Shown here: piece after piece, positions 16,963 through 25,656 of the stretch
How the letters are laid out: every line of letters starts with the position of its first letter
Numbering within the stretch: position 1 is the first letter of the stretch
Source of the DNA: Anabaena lutea FACHB-196
GTDB lineage: Bacteria > Cyanobacteriota > Cyanobacteriia > Cyanobacteriales > Nostocaceae
DNA: 64,000 bases
Reading direction: 5' to 3'
Assembly: GCF_014698305.1 (NCBI RefSeq)
Contig: NZ_JACJST010000018.1
Coordinates: 1 to 64,000 of the forward strand
The notes under the pieces: model-generated
What the model was told of the DNA's origin: nothing
What the model saw: only the letters and a program-made list of their open reading frames with translations
The model's database searches: none
Position numbers and translations under genes: made by a program

Positions 16963-17904
16963 TTAACTCATCAATTCTTGAAACATCGCAGTACTCAAAT
17001 AGCGTTCACCAAAAGAAGGCTGAATCATCACAATTAATTTACCAGCATTTTCTGGACGCTGACCGACTTGAATAGCAGCACACAAAGCCGCACCAGATGA
17101 TATTCCTGATAATAAACCTTCTTCTTTTGCTAATCTGCGTCCATAAGACATTGCTTGGTCGTCACTGACGCGAATCACTTCATCAATTAATTCTTGACGC
17201 AAAATATCGGGTACAAATCCTGCACCAATTCCTTGAATTTTATGGGAACCGGGTTCACCTCCAGAGAGGACAGGACTGTTGCTAGGTTCAACCGCAATCA
17301 CTTGAAAACTTGGCTTGCGTTGTTTAAGTATCTCTGCAATACCAGTAATTGTTCCTCCGGTTCCTACACCAGCAATTAATATATCTGCTTCCCCGTCAGT
17401 ATCTGTCCAAATTTCCTCAGCCGTTGTTTCTCGGTGAATTTTCGGATTTGCTGGGTTGCGAAATTGTTGCAACATAAACGCATTGGGAGTCTGAGCCACT
17501 ATTTCCTCAGCTTTGCTAATTGCTCCCCGCATTCCTTGGGGACCCGGTGTTAACTCCAAAGTTGCACCATAAGCGCGCAGCATGGCACGTCTTTCTTGGC
17601 TCATGGTTTCTGGCATGGTTAAAATCAAACTGTAGCCACGGGCAGCTGCTACCATTGCTAAAGCTATGCCGGTGTTACCAGAGGTAGGTTCGACTAAAAC
17701 GGTTTTTCCTGGGATAATTAAACCCTCTGCTTCGGCTGAAAGTACCATACTCAACCCAATTCGGTCTTTGACGGAAGCTGCTGGGTTCATGCTTTCTAAT
17801 TTAACAACTATTCTGGCAACTACTCCTTCGGCTTGGGGAATTTTGTTCAGCCCAACTAAGGGTGTTTTGCCAATAAGTTCTGTTACATCTTGAGCAATTC
17901 GCAT
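16963..17904 (-). CDS. cysK: Cysteine synthase (O-acetylserine sulfhydrylase)
   Basis: A 313-residue PLP enzyme that makes cysteine from O-acetylserine and sulphide in the cytosol. The Schiff-base Lys is K46 in [11 protein letters not shown], and the substrate loop TSGNTG is at residues 74-79. The phosphate-binding glycines are in [10 protein letters not shown], and SSGAA closes the C-terminal part. Length is normal. It is convergent with the nitrogenase-associated protein gene and has its own long upstream region. Cysteine supply is relevant to Fe-S cluster assembly for nitrogenase, but the gene could equally be a housekeeping isozyme. Confidence 0.92.
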   Translation of the reverse strand: MRIAQDVTELIGKTPLVGLNKIPQAEGVVARIVVKLESMNPAASVKDRIGLSMVLSAEAEGLIIPGKTVLVEPTSGNTGIALAMVAAARGYSLILTMPETMSQERRAMLRAYGATLELTPGPQGMRGAISKAEEIVAQTPNAFMLQQFRNPANPKIHRETTAEEIWTDTDGEADILIAGVGTGGTITGIAEILKQRKPSFQVIAVEPSNSPVLSGGEPGSHKIQGIGAGFVPDILRQELIDEVIRVSDDQAMSYGRRLAKEEGLLSGISSGAALCAAIQVGQRPENAGKLIVMIQPSFGERYLSTAMFQELMS

Positions 17905-18189
17905 TTATTAACTCCTAAAATTCTAAATATTACTTCTAAGTCTTTACTCATAATAATAGGTTTTTACTTATTTAATTTGTAGTTGAGTAACATTTACTGG
18001 GAGCAGATATCACGGCTGCTTAAAATAGTGATGATGCCTGGTGTTGAATCAAAATATTCATGGCACACAACCCAAAAAAGACTAGGATATGCTACCAAGA
18101 TAGTATCATTTTTACTGGGTGAAGATGCAAAACCCAAAATAATCAGCATCTAAATAATGTGCTTGTATGTTGATAAAATAATCGGTTTT

Positions 18190-18343
18190 AGAGGATGTCT
18201 GAAAACTTTTTCGTGTGGTATCTAACACTTGTAGATCCTCCTAAATCCTCCTTAAAAAGGAGGACTTTGAGTAATTTATCCCCCCTGGGAAAGGGGGGTG
18301 AGGGGGGATCTTGATCAATTCTGATACTTCTCAGACATCCTCT
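18190..18343. mobile_element. MITE-like element with 13-bp terminal inverted repeats
   Basis: The ends agaggatgtctga (18190-18202) and tcagacatcctct (18331-18343) are perfect inverted repeats enclosing 154 bp with no gene. The inside has a cctccttaaaaaggagg hairpin and a C-run/G-run hairpin (atcccccctgg-aaggggggt). This form is common for short non-autonomous elements in cyanobacterial gaps. No transposase is nearby. Confidence 0.65.
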
Positions 18344-18353
18344 TACAAAGTTT

Positions 18354-18440
18354 AACAAGTTCCGTGGGTTTACGTCCCTGTTGCAAAACTGAATTACGAA
18401 TTACGTTGGCGTAGCCTGCCGGAGGCACTATTACGAATTA
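18354..18440. repeat. Inverted copy of the composite repeat at 2701
   Basis: It starts with aacaagttccgtgggttta and continues with attacgttggcgtagcctgc and ggaggcactattacgaatt. It is the reverse complement of the 2701-2845 block, without the long heptamer run. Confidence 0.75.
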
Positions 18441-19206
18441 TTTAATTGTTTTTTTGAGATATTTAGTTTATTTTAAATTCAGTTCCACTTTGTCATGATA
18501 TATTGTTATTTGAGTACAAGTTTTTACCCTTAATTATCACCTTCAAATATCCTCAAACATTAGCCTATAATGGGTTTAACTTGAGTACAAACTTCCCCGA
18601 ACCCCAACAGATAAATGCTAGTACCCCCTATCAAAAACACTAGCACCTCTACCCCAAATAAATTTTATAAGTCTGAGTAGATAAGTCTTTTAGGCTTTGA
18701 GTACTATTGTAATGAGTTTAATAATCTTAATCCCGGTGGGGTAAACTGTGTTCTGGAGAGGTGACTGCTATAAACATGAATAGGATTTACGCAGAGATTC
18801 CCCTCTACCCCCCGAAATTCCTAGACGAAAGTCTGGAGAACTAGGGGGGACTTCTTACCCCTAAGTCGGTTCTAATCTCTCTTCAAAAGCAGTTAAATCC
18901 TGTCAGTATTAGTGAATACAAAAGGGAGTATATTTGGGATTTTTAATTTTGAATTGCTTAGTAATACTTTATGAGTAGATTGCACATCTAGTTGTAACTC
19001 ATAAACCTGCCAATTTTAGATGCAAAAAATTAGAAGAGTTGAGATTTGAGATTTGAGATTTTAAATATTGGGTGTCATCTACTAGGTGTATATTGAGAAT
19101 CTAAAATTTGATGGCTGTTTGAGAATTGACAAGAAGAAGGTGCAGTAATAGACCATAAAATACATTTTCTTACTGGGTTAATGCTACCTAGGAAGGGAGA
19201 GCGAAG

Positions 19207-19635
19207 ATGAAATTAAAAATTTTAAATATTCTGACAGTTTGTTTCGTTACTTTAGCTGTGCTTTCTCCAGGGCTATTAGTATTTAATTTAATTTGGGGAC
19301 GACATATAGAGTTAGTTAAGACACAGAATTTATCCTGTCAAGTCACCAATATTAATAAAGGTTCTGATTCTTTATCTCTCCAACCAGAGAGCATAAATAC
19401 TCCTCAATCTCCAGCTAACAGAAAATTATCTAAATATAATTTTTTTGTACAACTGCAAATTCTAGTGGAACAATATAGAATCGCTACAATTTTGCAATGG
19501 TTGGTCTTGGGTACACCTATTTGTATTGGCTTCGGGATTCTTGTTTATGACAGGTATCTTGTATATCGCACTGCTGTTTTAAAAGCACAAGTCGAAATGC
19601 TAGAAAGGCTTTGGCAACAAAGTATAGAGCAATAA
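19207..19635 (+). CDS. Small membrane protein, two TM helices, unknown
   Basis: A 142-residue protein with an N-terminal hydrophobic helix (about residues 8-30), a polar segment of about 60 residues, a second helix (about residues 96-115) and a C-terminal coiled-coil-like tail (AVLKAQVEMLERLWQQSIEQ). The middle segment is probably outside the cytoplasm. No family is recognised. A purine-rich site (ggaagggagagcga) precedes the ATG. It is first in an apparent operon with the genes at 19672 and 19938, which ends in a clear terminator at 20403. Confidence 0.7.
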   Translation: MKLKILNILTVCFVTLAVLSPGLLVFNLIWGRHIELVKTQNLSCQVTNINKGSDSLSLQPESINTPQSPANRKLSKYNFFVQLQILVEQYRIATILQWLVLGTPICIGFGILVYDRYLVYRTAVLKAQVEMLERLWQQSIEQ

Positions 19636-19671
19636 TTTTCAGTTTTCTTATTCACCCTAAACTAATTCACC

Positions 19672-19935
19672 ATGACAGACGAACGCCAAACACAATATTT
19701 TAATTTAATTGATGAATTGCTCCAATGTCCTAATGGTCAAGAACCAGAAGTTTTAGAATCTCAACCTGAATTGGTTGATTCTGGTTTAGTACATTCAATG
19801 CTACAAGTAGCTACTATGTTTGCTCATGAAGGCAATCAAGATGGCGCTCAGTTTTTATTTTTTATAGCGAAGGAATTAGCTAAACAATTGGGTTTATATC
19901 CTGAAGTTTCCAATGAGGTTGCACATCAGGAGTAA
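19672..19935 (+). CDS. Small helical protein like the N-terminus of CHAT/TPR proteins
   Basis: An 87-residue acidic helical protein. The pattern YFNLIDELLQCPNGQEPEVL, then LVDSGLVHSMLQVA and an FxxxAKELAKQLGL helix, closely resembles the N-terminal segment (LIxxLLxCPxGEExxIL) that I recall from cyanobacterial TPR-CHAT proteins, here as a separate gene. The function of that segment is unknown; an adaptor or interaction role is a guess. It lies 36 bp after the membrane protein and 2 bp before the next gene, so all three are probably co-transcribed. Confidence 0.7.
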   Translation: MTDERQTQYFNLIDELLQCPNGQEPEVLESQPELVDSGLVHSMLQVATMFAHEGNQDGAQFLFFIAKELAKQLGLYPEVSNEVAHQE

Positions 19936-19937
19936 TA

Positions 19938-20249
19938 ATGCTATTGACTTCAACTGATGCTGGAAAAATAGCTCTAGAATTCCTTTTGGCAGACTGGAAT
20001 ATTTCTGAAGATTACAGAGATTGGTTCACTATCTTTAACTCGCGGTTAATGGGTGAGTTTTGGTACATTGTGGAATTGGGTGTTGAGGGTTTTCCTGATA
20101 AGTGGTTTATTCAAGTTTACGATACAGGAGCCTGTGACCCAAATTATACATTTAATTCTCCTATCTCTGGTTCTGAGGGATATGTGGATTTAAAGAATGT
20201 ACCAGATATCATAGCTGATGTTTTAGTTGCTGAACGCAATTCCCGTTAA
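19938..20249 (+). CDS. Small Trp-rich protein of unknown function
   Basis: A 103-residue cytosolic protein that I do not recognise. It has a helix at residues 4-18 (DAGKIALEFLLADW) and then beta-rich sequence with aromatic residues (FWYIVELGVEGFPDKWFIQVYDTGACDP). It finishes with a helix (NVPDIIADVLVAE). The layout, one helix then strands with conserved Trp, recalls small immunity-type (YrhB/Imm35-like) folds, but this is only a resemblance. It starts two bases after the preceding stop, the third gene of the 19207 operon. Confidence 0.65.
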   Translation: MLLTSTDAGKIALEFLLADWNISEDYRDWFTIFNSRLMGEFWYIVELGVEGFPDKWFIQVYDTGACDPNYTFNSPISGSEGYVDLKNVPDIIADVLVAERNSR

Positions 20250-20611
20250 TTCAGAAGTGCTGTATTAATCAGCCGGAAATGGGGAGAGGTTTTGCTGTTT
20301 TTTGCCCAACAATAAACAGCTAATAAAAGGTTCTTCTTTCGTGTCTCTTACTCAATTGTGCCAGTTAATAAATTTTGAATTCATTATATATGGTCATTAT
20401 TTAGAGGTGATACTCAATTAGAGTACACCTCTTTTTTTTGAAGATGTATTTCACGAATTACGTTGGCGGTAGCCTGCCGTAGGCACTATTACGAATTACG
20501 TTGGCGGTAGCCTGCCGTAGGCACTATTACAAATTGCGAATTACGAATTATTTTAAGAATATATTTAACTTTAATTGGCGTTTTGTCATGTTTGGCTGAC
20601 AAATTTATGTT
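20250..20611. other. Gap with terminator and duplicated repeat module
   Basis: It holds the terminator at 20403-20439 and two tandem copies of the acgttggcggtagcctgccg module (20459-20490 and 20499-20530, each followed by taggcactattac). No gene was seen. Confidence 0.65.
20403..20439 (+). terminator. Rho-independent terminator of the 19207-20249 operon
   Basis: The outer arms agaggtg (20403-20409) and cacctct (20426-20432) plus inner arms tactc/gagta with one bulge and an aatta loop form a stem of about 12 pairs. Eight T's follow directly (20432-20439). It is the best terminator in the window. Confidence 0.85.
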
Positions 20612-20989
20612 ATGCTAATCACAGTGATGGACGCTACAGAAATAGTCAGTCAAATGATTGCTGAAGATATCCTAGCTAAAGAATTCACAAGAGTCGTTAA
20701 CCACTATTACCCGAACACTGGGGAACTACTGGAAGGGTGTCATGTGAAAGTCATCACCTGCTTCTGGGGACGACCTGCTAAACGCTTTCAATATGTAGGG
20801 ATTTATTGTTCTGAAGATATTTTGCCCTATGTGCAAGCGCAAAAAGAAATACTGAGGGAAGTAGCAGAAAATATGGGACTCATTCAAGTTGTTTGTATGA
20901 ATGCCAAGCGATTGCTGCATGACCCGATGTCTAAACTTAAGCAATCCGAACCGCGCTTATGGTTAGAGTTGCATTTAGTGGCAGCTTAG
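20612..20989 (+). CDS. Hypothetical protein, 125 residues
   Basis: A soluble protein without a recognised domain. It has an N-terminal helix (ATEIVSQMIAEDILAKEF), a strand-rich middle (HVKVITCFWGRPAKRFQYVGIYC) and a charged C-terminal half. The start may be the ATG at 20612 or the in-frame ATG at 20627. No clear ribosome-binding site supports either. It stands alone between the repeat-filled gap and the monooxygenase gene. Codon texture looks genuine; function unknown. Confidence 0.55.
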   Translation: MLITVMDATEIVSQMIAEDILAKEFTRVVNHYYPNTGELLEGCHVKVITCFWGRPAKRFQYVGIYCSEDILPYVQAQKEILREVAENMGLIQVVCMNAKRLLHDPMSKLKQSEPRLWLELHLVAA

Positions 20990-21115
20990 TGGAAGGAGGT
21001 AGAAGTTAAAAGGCAGAAGGTAGAAGGCAATAATGTTGATGTAATTTACGTTTTTGTCTGATGCTAACTGTTTAATTATTTCTGCTGTGCTGTACTAAAA
21101 TTTTGTTTGCCAAAA

Positions 21116-22117
21116 ATGAAAACAGGACTTTTCTGCAATTACGAAAATCATCATCACGATGTCCGTCGCGCCATCTTTGAACAGGTTTTACTGGTGAAAC
21201 AGGCGGAAAACTTAGGTTTTGAAGAAGCCTGGGTGAGTGAACATCATTTTAATGAATCCAATCTCAGCCCGTCACTTTTGCTGTTAATGGCACATTTGGC
21301 GGGTGTTACGTCAACTATTCGTTTAGGGACTGGGGCGGTATTATTGCCGTTTCACAACCCAATTCGGGTAGCTGAGGATATTGCTACTTTGGATAATCTT
21401 TGTAGTGGTAGATTGGCTTTTGGGGTAGCTAAAGGGGGACCTTTTCCTCAACAAAATCAGCATTTTGGCGTATCGATGTCTAAATCCCGTGCCATGATGC
21501 TAGAAGCGATCGCACTTATTCAAAAGCTATTATATGAAACTGACGTATCATTTAATGGGCAATTCTATCAGTGCGATCGCTTGACAGTTTATCCCCAACC
21601 ACTACAAAAACCTATCCCTGTCTATATTGCCAGTGGTGATGATGATGCTATTAAATTTGCTGCTGAAAATTCCTTTGGCTTAATGGGGGGTCCGCCCTTT
21701 TCCCTGACAAGATTGAAGAATACAGTCAGCAAATATCGGCAATTAAATTCCAGTGGTGCGGATAAATTTCTGTTAGCACGGTTCTTTTTTGTGGCTAAAA
21801 CCTCTGATGAAGCTGTAAGCGAAGCCTTACCTTTCATCCGCCAATTTAGCCAGAAAATGATCGCTAACACCACTCAAGTAATGCAGAATAGTCCCCAGCC
21901 TCAGAAACCATTTGATCGAACAAATATCTGTTTTGATGAAGACTATTTGCTTGAAAATTCGATTATTGGTGATGTAGAAACCTGTCGCGACAAAATCAAG
22001 AAATTTCAGGACGAATTAGATCTCGGCACACTAGCGCTCAAACCCTCATCTTCTTCTCTGCAAAAAAATCGAGAGAGTTTGCAGCGCTACAATCAAGAGG
22101 TGCGAAATTATGTCTAA
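21116..22117 (+). CDS. LLM-class (luciferase-like) flavin-dependent monooxygenase
   Basis: A protein of 333 residues (from the ATG at 21116; a TTG three codons earlier is less likely). It has the bacterial luciferase-like TIM-barrel pattern: KTGLFCNYENHH start, EAWVSEHHF near residue 40, SGRLAFGVAKGG near residues 102-113, and a C-terminal IIGDVETCRDKIKKF helix that closes the flavin site. Members use reduced FMN/F420 to oxidise organic substrates with O2; the substrate is not predictable. It overlaps the next gene by eight bases (atgtctaa), which implies translational coupling. Confidence 0.88.
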   Translation: MKTGLFCNYENHHHDVRRAIFEQVLLVKQAENLGFEEAWVSEHHFNESNLSPSLLLLMAHLAGVTSTIRLGTGAVLLPFHNPIRVAEDIATLDNLCSGRLAFGVAKGGPFPQQNQHFGVSMSKSRAMMLEAIALIQKLLYETDVSFNGQFYQCDRLTVYPQPLQKPIPVYIASGDDDAIKFAAENSFGLMGGPPFSLTRLKNTVSKYRQLNSSGADKFLLARFFFVAKTSDEAVSEALPFIRQFSQKMIANTTQVMQNSPQPQKPFDRTNICFDEDYLLENSIIGDVETCRDKIKKFQDELDLGTLALKPSSSSLQKNRESLQRYNQEVRNYV

Positions 22118-22481
22118 ACTCCCCTTGCTTCCTCCTGATGACTTACCTCCTATAGAGGTGACAAAAGAGGACGGAATGCTGCATATGGAATTAGAACAGT
22201 CGATTGGGAGGTGCTTTTATCATTCGTGCGATCGCATTACCCAAGTTCTGCTATCTAATTGTCAGTGGTATATGACAACTCATCTTACCACTCTGATGCT
22301 GATTGTAGACTGTCCAGATATAGTATCTTACTGGCATATAGTCAGTAATATTCCTCAATTGGGTAATCGGCTGGAACGATTTACCACTGACGCGAAAATC
22401 CGAGTTTATCCGCCATTTGGCAAAGGAATGCCCTTTGAAATTGGCATTAATGAAATCTCGGCTTATCGAGACTGGTTGTAA
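22110..22481 (+). CDS. Hypothetical protein coupled to the LLM monooxygenase
   Basis: A 123-residue protein with no domain I can name. The start is Pro-rich (KLPLLPPDDLPP); the core is alternating strands and helices with several Cys/His/Trp (CFYHSCDRI, CQWYMTTHLTT, DIVSYWHIV), and the end is EIGINEISAYRDWL. It starts inside the end of the monooxygenase gene, so the two are probably made together; it could be a small partner or chaperone. A hairpin follows (22508-22538). Confidence 0.65.
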   Translation: MSKLPLLPPDDLPPIEVTKEDGMLHMELEQSIGRCFYHSCDRITQVLLSNCQWYMTTHLTTLMLIVDCPDIVSYWHIVSNIPQLGNRLERFTTDAKIRVYPPFGKGMPFEIGINEISAYRDWL

Positions 22482-22877
22482 GTTCTTTCATTAGATTTCC
22501 ATGACCTGATCCTCGGCTTCTCAAACAAGTCGAGGATCTATCTAGAGGAATCATTAGACATAGCAGTGAAAATTAAATATGCGTTATCTGGAATCCTTGT
22601 AGAAACGTTTCATGGGTAGGGATTCTCGGCTCTACAATCTTTGTCGGAGATGTCTATTAATGATAGCTGAAAAATTTTAAGTCTCTTAGGTAGGCTATGC
22701 CTTATACCGTTTCACTTTCAGGTTGATACAAATGGACAGACGCACAGACGAGGTTTAATTAAGTGATTTGATATTACGAATCATTGCGTTGGTGGGCATT
22801 GCCCACCCTACGTATATTTCAAAAACCAAATATTATTTATCTAGTTATAATGAAATAAATATCAGAATATACCAGCT
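22482..22877. other. Gap with hairpin and dispersed repeat
   Basis: A possible terminator hairpin at 22508-22538 (arms gatcctcg / cgaggatc, no T-run) follows the 22110 gene. Another dispersed hairpin, ggtgggcattgcccacc, lies at about 22790-22806 (also seen near 8432 and 48084). No gene was seen. Confidence 0.6.
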
Positions 22878-23489
22878 ATGAACAATAACATTATCAATAA
22901 TAAAAAGCAACTTTTTGACCGTTGGTCATCCAGCTATGATTGGACTTTTCCCTCTTTTATTTATCAAGCCATTCATAAAAGATTGCTTTCCAAAGTCGAA
23001 TTAGCACCAAATGCGAATGTCCTTGATTTAGGTTGTGGTACTGGACGTTTACTAGATCGATTAGCAAGTCAGTTTCCAGAAATCCGAGGAACAGGATTAG
23101 ATTTATCTCCGCAAATGTTGCGGGTTGCTAGACAAAATAATCGTCACCATCCCCGATTAATTTATGTTGAAGGGAATGCTGAAAACCTCCCTTTTGCTGA
23201 AGGTCAATTTGATGCCGTATTTAATACTATCAGTTTTTTACATTATTCTCAACCAGAACAAGTTTTAAATGAAGTAGCACGGGTACTTTCTCCCGGTGGA
23301 CGCTTTTATTTAGTTGATATCACTGCTAATAACTCAATATTTCAATTCATGGCAAAATCTCCGGCAGGAATTAAATTCTATAGTCGAGAACAGCGTGAAC
23401 AACTAGGTTCTGATGCTGGACTTTTGTGCTTAGGTCACTACTATTTATTAGGTTTTGTGTTGTTGACAATTTTCGCCAAACCTGCTTAA
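22878..23489 (+). CDS. Class I SAM-dependent methyltransferase
   Basis: A 203-residue Rossmann-type methyltransferase of the Methyltransf_11 / UbiE-like group. Motif I is VLDLGCGTGRLL at about residues 49-60. Motif II includes GTGLDLSPQML, and the acidic FDAVFNTISFLHY block and VLSPGGRFYLVDI (motif III) follow. The substrate is unknown, possibly a small molecule or lipid. There is no signal peptide. It is monocistronic with no informative neighbours. Confidence 0.88.
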   Translation: MNNNIINNKKQLFDRWSSSYDWTFPSFIYQAIHKRLLSKVELAPNANVLDLGCGTGRLLDRLASQFPEIRGTGLDLSPQMLRVARQNNRHHPRLIYVEGNAENLPFAEGQFDAVFNTISFLHYSQPEQVLNEVARVLSPGGRFYLVDITANNSIFQFMAKSPAGIKFYSREQREQLGSDAGLLCLGHYYLLGFVLLTIFAKPA

Positions 23490-23758
23490 CAATTAAAATA
23501 ATTCCTGATTCTTAAGTTGGGTTTTGCTACGCTCAACCTACAGAAAAATGGTGAAGGTATTGAGTGCTAAAAGCTTTTCAGTGTCTCTTAGGCTGCGCTA
23601 TGGGCTATCAGTTAATGTCTTAACCATCTTGGCGGTGAATAGAGTATAAAAAGATATACTATAAATGTATAATAATATCTATCGGTAAGTGAAATCACTA
23701 TATCGGTGATTCAGTCTGCATTCTAGCTATTAGATTTAAGAAATCAGATTTAATTATC

Positions 23759-25525
23759 ATGAAGAGTAATCACCAAAAGTTCAAAAAATGGATATTTTAT
23801 TTTTCCATTTTGTCTTTTGAATTTTTTATTTCCAGTCTTCTATTACCAGTTAATGCTCAAGTAATTATCCAAACTGGAACACCGACACTTGAGCAACTAA
23901 GAGGAACAGAAAAACAACCGTCAGTATTACCTAATCCTCAACCTTTACCAGAAAATACCTTACCACCGCTGGAAGAATTATTCCCACAAACAGAGCCAAA
24001 TCCATTAATCCCCCAACCATCTTTGGAGCAGATTCCTGGGAAAATTACAGTTACAAAATTTGAAGTTATTGGTAGTACTGTTTTTAGTCAAAAAGAACTA
24101 GCCAAATTACTAGAACCTTTTACTAAACGCCCGATTTCTTTTGCTGAATTACAGCAAGTTCAAGAAATTATTAATCAATTATATGTGCAGAGAGGATATA
24201 TCACTTCTGGAGCCTATATACCTCCCCAAGAATTGCAAGATGGGACTGTGAAAATTGCAGTAGTTGAAGGTGAAGTGGAATCAATTAATATTTCCGGTTT
24301 AAAACGATTGCAACCTGGTTATGTTCGCAGTAGATTGGGATTAGGAACAAAGACTCCTTTGGATCAAAATCGCTTACTTCTAGCTTTGCAAATGCTGCAA
24401 CTTGATCCTCTAATTGCTGGCTTATCAGCAGAATTAGCCGCTGGTTCCCGTCCCGGTGTGAGTGTGTTAGAGATTAAGGTGCGAGAGAAAGATGCTTTTT
24501 CAACGCAGATAAGTATTGATAATCAGCGATCGCCTAGTGTGGGAACTGTACGTCGTCAAGTGCAAATCAATCACAATAATCTGTTAGGATTTGGCGATCG
24601 CTTTCATGTTGGCTATATCAATACTGACGGAAGCCATTCCATCGATGATCTGGGCTACACTGTCCCCATTAACCCCCAAAACGGTACTATCGGGTTGAGC
24701 TACAGTCGCACCAATACTAACATTATTGAAAAACCCTTTAACGTCTTAGATATTCAATCTGCATCTCGCAATTATCAAATTACCTATCGTCAACCGCTGT
24801 ACCAAACCCCTAATCAAGAATTTACCTTGGGGATAAGTGGTTCTAGACAAGAATCAGAAACATCGCTGTTAAATGAGCCTTATCCCTTATCTTCCGGTGC
24901 AAATGATCAAGGGGAAACGAGGATTTCTGCAATCCGCTTTTTTCAGGAATATACTCAGCGGGATAATGTACAAGTCTTTGCGGTGCGATCGCAATTTAGC
25001 TTTGGTATTGATGCTTTTAATGCCACAAATAATAACACAGCCCCTGATAGTCAGTTTGTGACATGGCGTGGACAAACCCAGTACTTACGTTTATTAACAC
25101 CAGATACAACTTTAGTACTGAGATCAGATATCCAATTGAGCGATCGTCCTTTAGTTGCTTTAGAACAATTTAGCGCCGGTGGACAACAAAGTGTACGCGG
25201 TTATCGACAGGATTATTTATTAGCTGATAATGGCTTATTTGCTTCCGCAGAAGTTCGTACCTCCATTCTTCGCATTCCTAAGTTAGAAACCACTTTACAA
25301 GTATCTCCCTTTTTTGATCTGGGTACTGTTTGGAATCACTCTAGTTCTAATGTAGATATCAAACAGCCAACTTTAGCTTCTGTAGGTGTAGGTTTGCGCT
25401 TGCTAGTAGGGGAAAATTTTAACGCCAAAATTGATTGGGGTATTCCTTTAGTTAATGTCGAAAAAAGCGGAAATTCTTTACAAGAAAATGGACTTTATTT
25501 CTCCATAGAATATAACCCTTTTTAG
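23759..25525 (+). CDS. TpsB transporter (ShlB/FhaC-like) of two-partner secretion
   Basis: A 588-residue outer-membrane protein that exports a haemagglutinin-like partner from the periplasm. A signal peptide (about residues 1-33, ending VNAQ) is followed by a Pro-rich linker, then ShlB-type POTRA domains (about residues 96-240; FEVIGSTVFSQKEL, then GEVESINISGLKRL). A 16-strand barrel runs to the end. The VRGYR motif of the L6 loop is near residue 478, and the last residue is Phe, as usual for barrel insertion. It is convergent with a TpsA gene at 25657 (131-bp gap); both TpsA paralogues here are likely clients. Confidence 0.92.
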   Translation: MKSNHQKFKKWIFYFSILSFEFFISSLLLPVNAQVIIQTGTPTLEQLRGTEKQPSVLPNPQPLPENTLPPLEELFPQTEPNPLIPQPSLEQIPGKITVTKFEVIGSTVFSQKELAKLLEPFTKRPISFAELQQVQEIINQLYVQRGYITSGAYIPPQELQDGTVKIAVVEGEVESINISGLKRLQPGYVRSRLGLGTKTPLDQNRLLLALQMLQLDPLIAGLSAELAAGSRPGVSVLEIKVREKDAFSTQISIDNQRSPSVGTVRRQVQINHNNLLGFGDRFHVGYINTDGSHSIDDLGYTVPINPQNGTIGLSYSRTNTNIIEKPFNVLDIQSASRNYQITYRQPLYQTPNQEFTLGISGSRQESETSLLNEPYPLSSGANDQGETRISAIRFFQEYTQRDNVQVFAVRSQFSFGIDAFNATNNNTAPDSQFVTWRGQTQYLRLLTPDTTLVLRSDIQLSDRPLVALEQFSAGGQQSVRGYRQDYLLADNGLFASAEVRTSILRIPKLETTLQVSPFFDLGTVWNHSSSNVDIKQPTLASVGVGLRLLVGENFNAKIDWGIPLVNVEKSGNSLQENGLYFSIEYNPF

Positions 25526-25656
25526 ATATTTTTGGTGAAGGCATAAAATTCTCTAAAAAGACTTTTCACATCACTTAATTAAAGCGACAAATGAATCTCT
25601 GCGTCTTGCCCGTCCCCGCGTCTGTCCATTTGTATCAACCTTAAAGTGAAACAGTA

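Larger units (their letters stand above)
17905..19206. other. 1.3-kb repeat-rich intergenic region
   Basis: It contains the cysK upstream region, a MITE-like element (18190-18343), an inverted copy of the composite repeat of 2701-2845 (18354-18440), and degenerate C/G-run blocks at about 18793-18850. gagattt repeats are seen at about 19040-19063. No coding frame is credible. A promoter for the operon at 19207 should lie at the right end, where aagggagagcgaag provides a ribosome-binding site. Confidence 0.6.
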
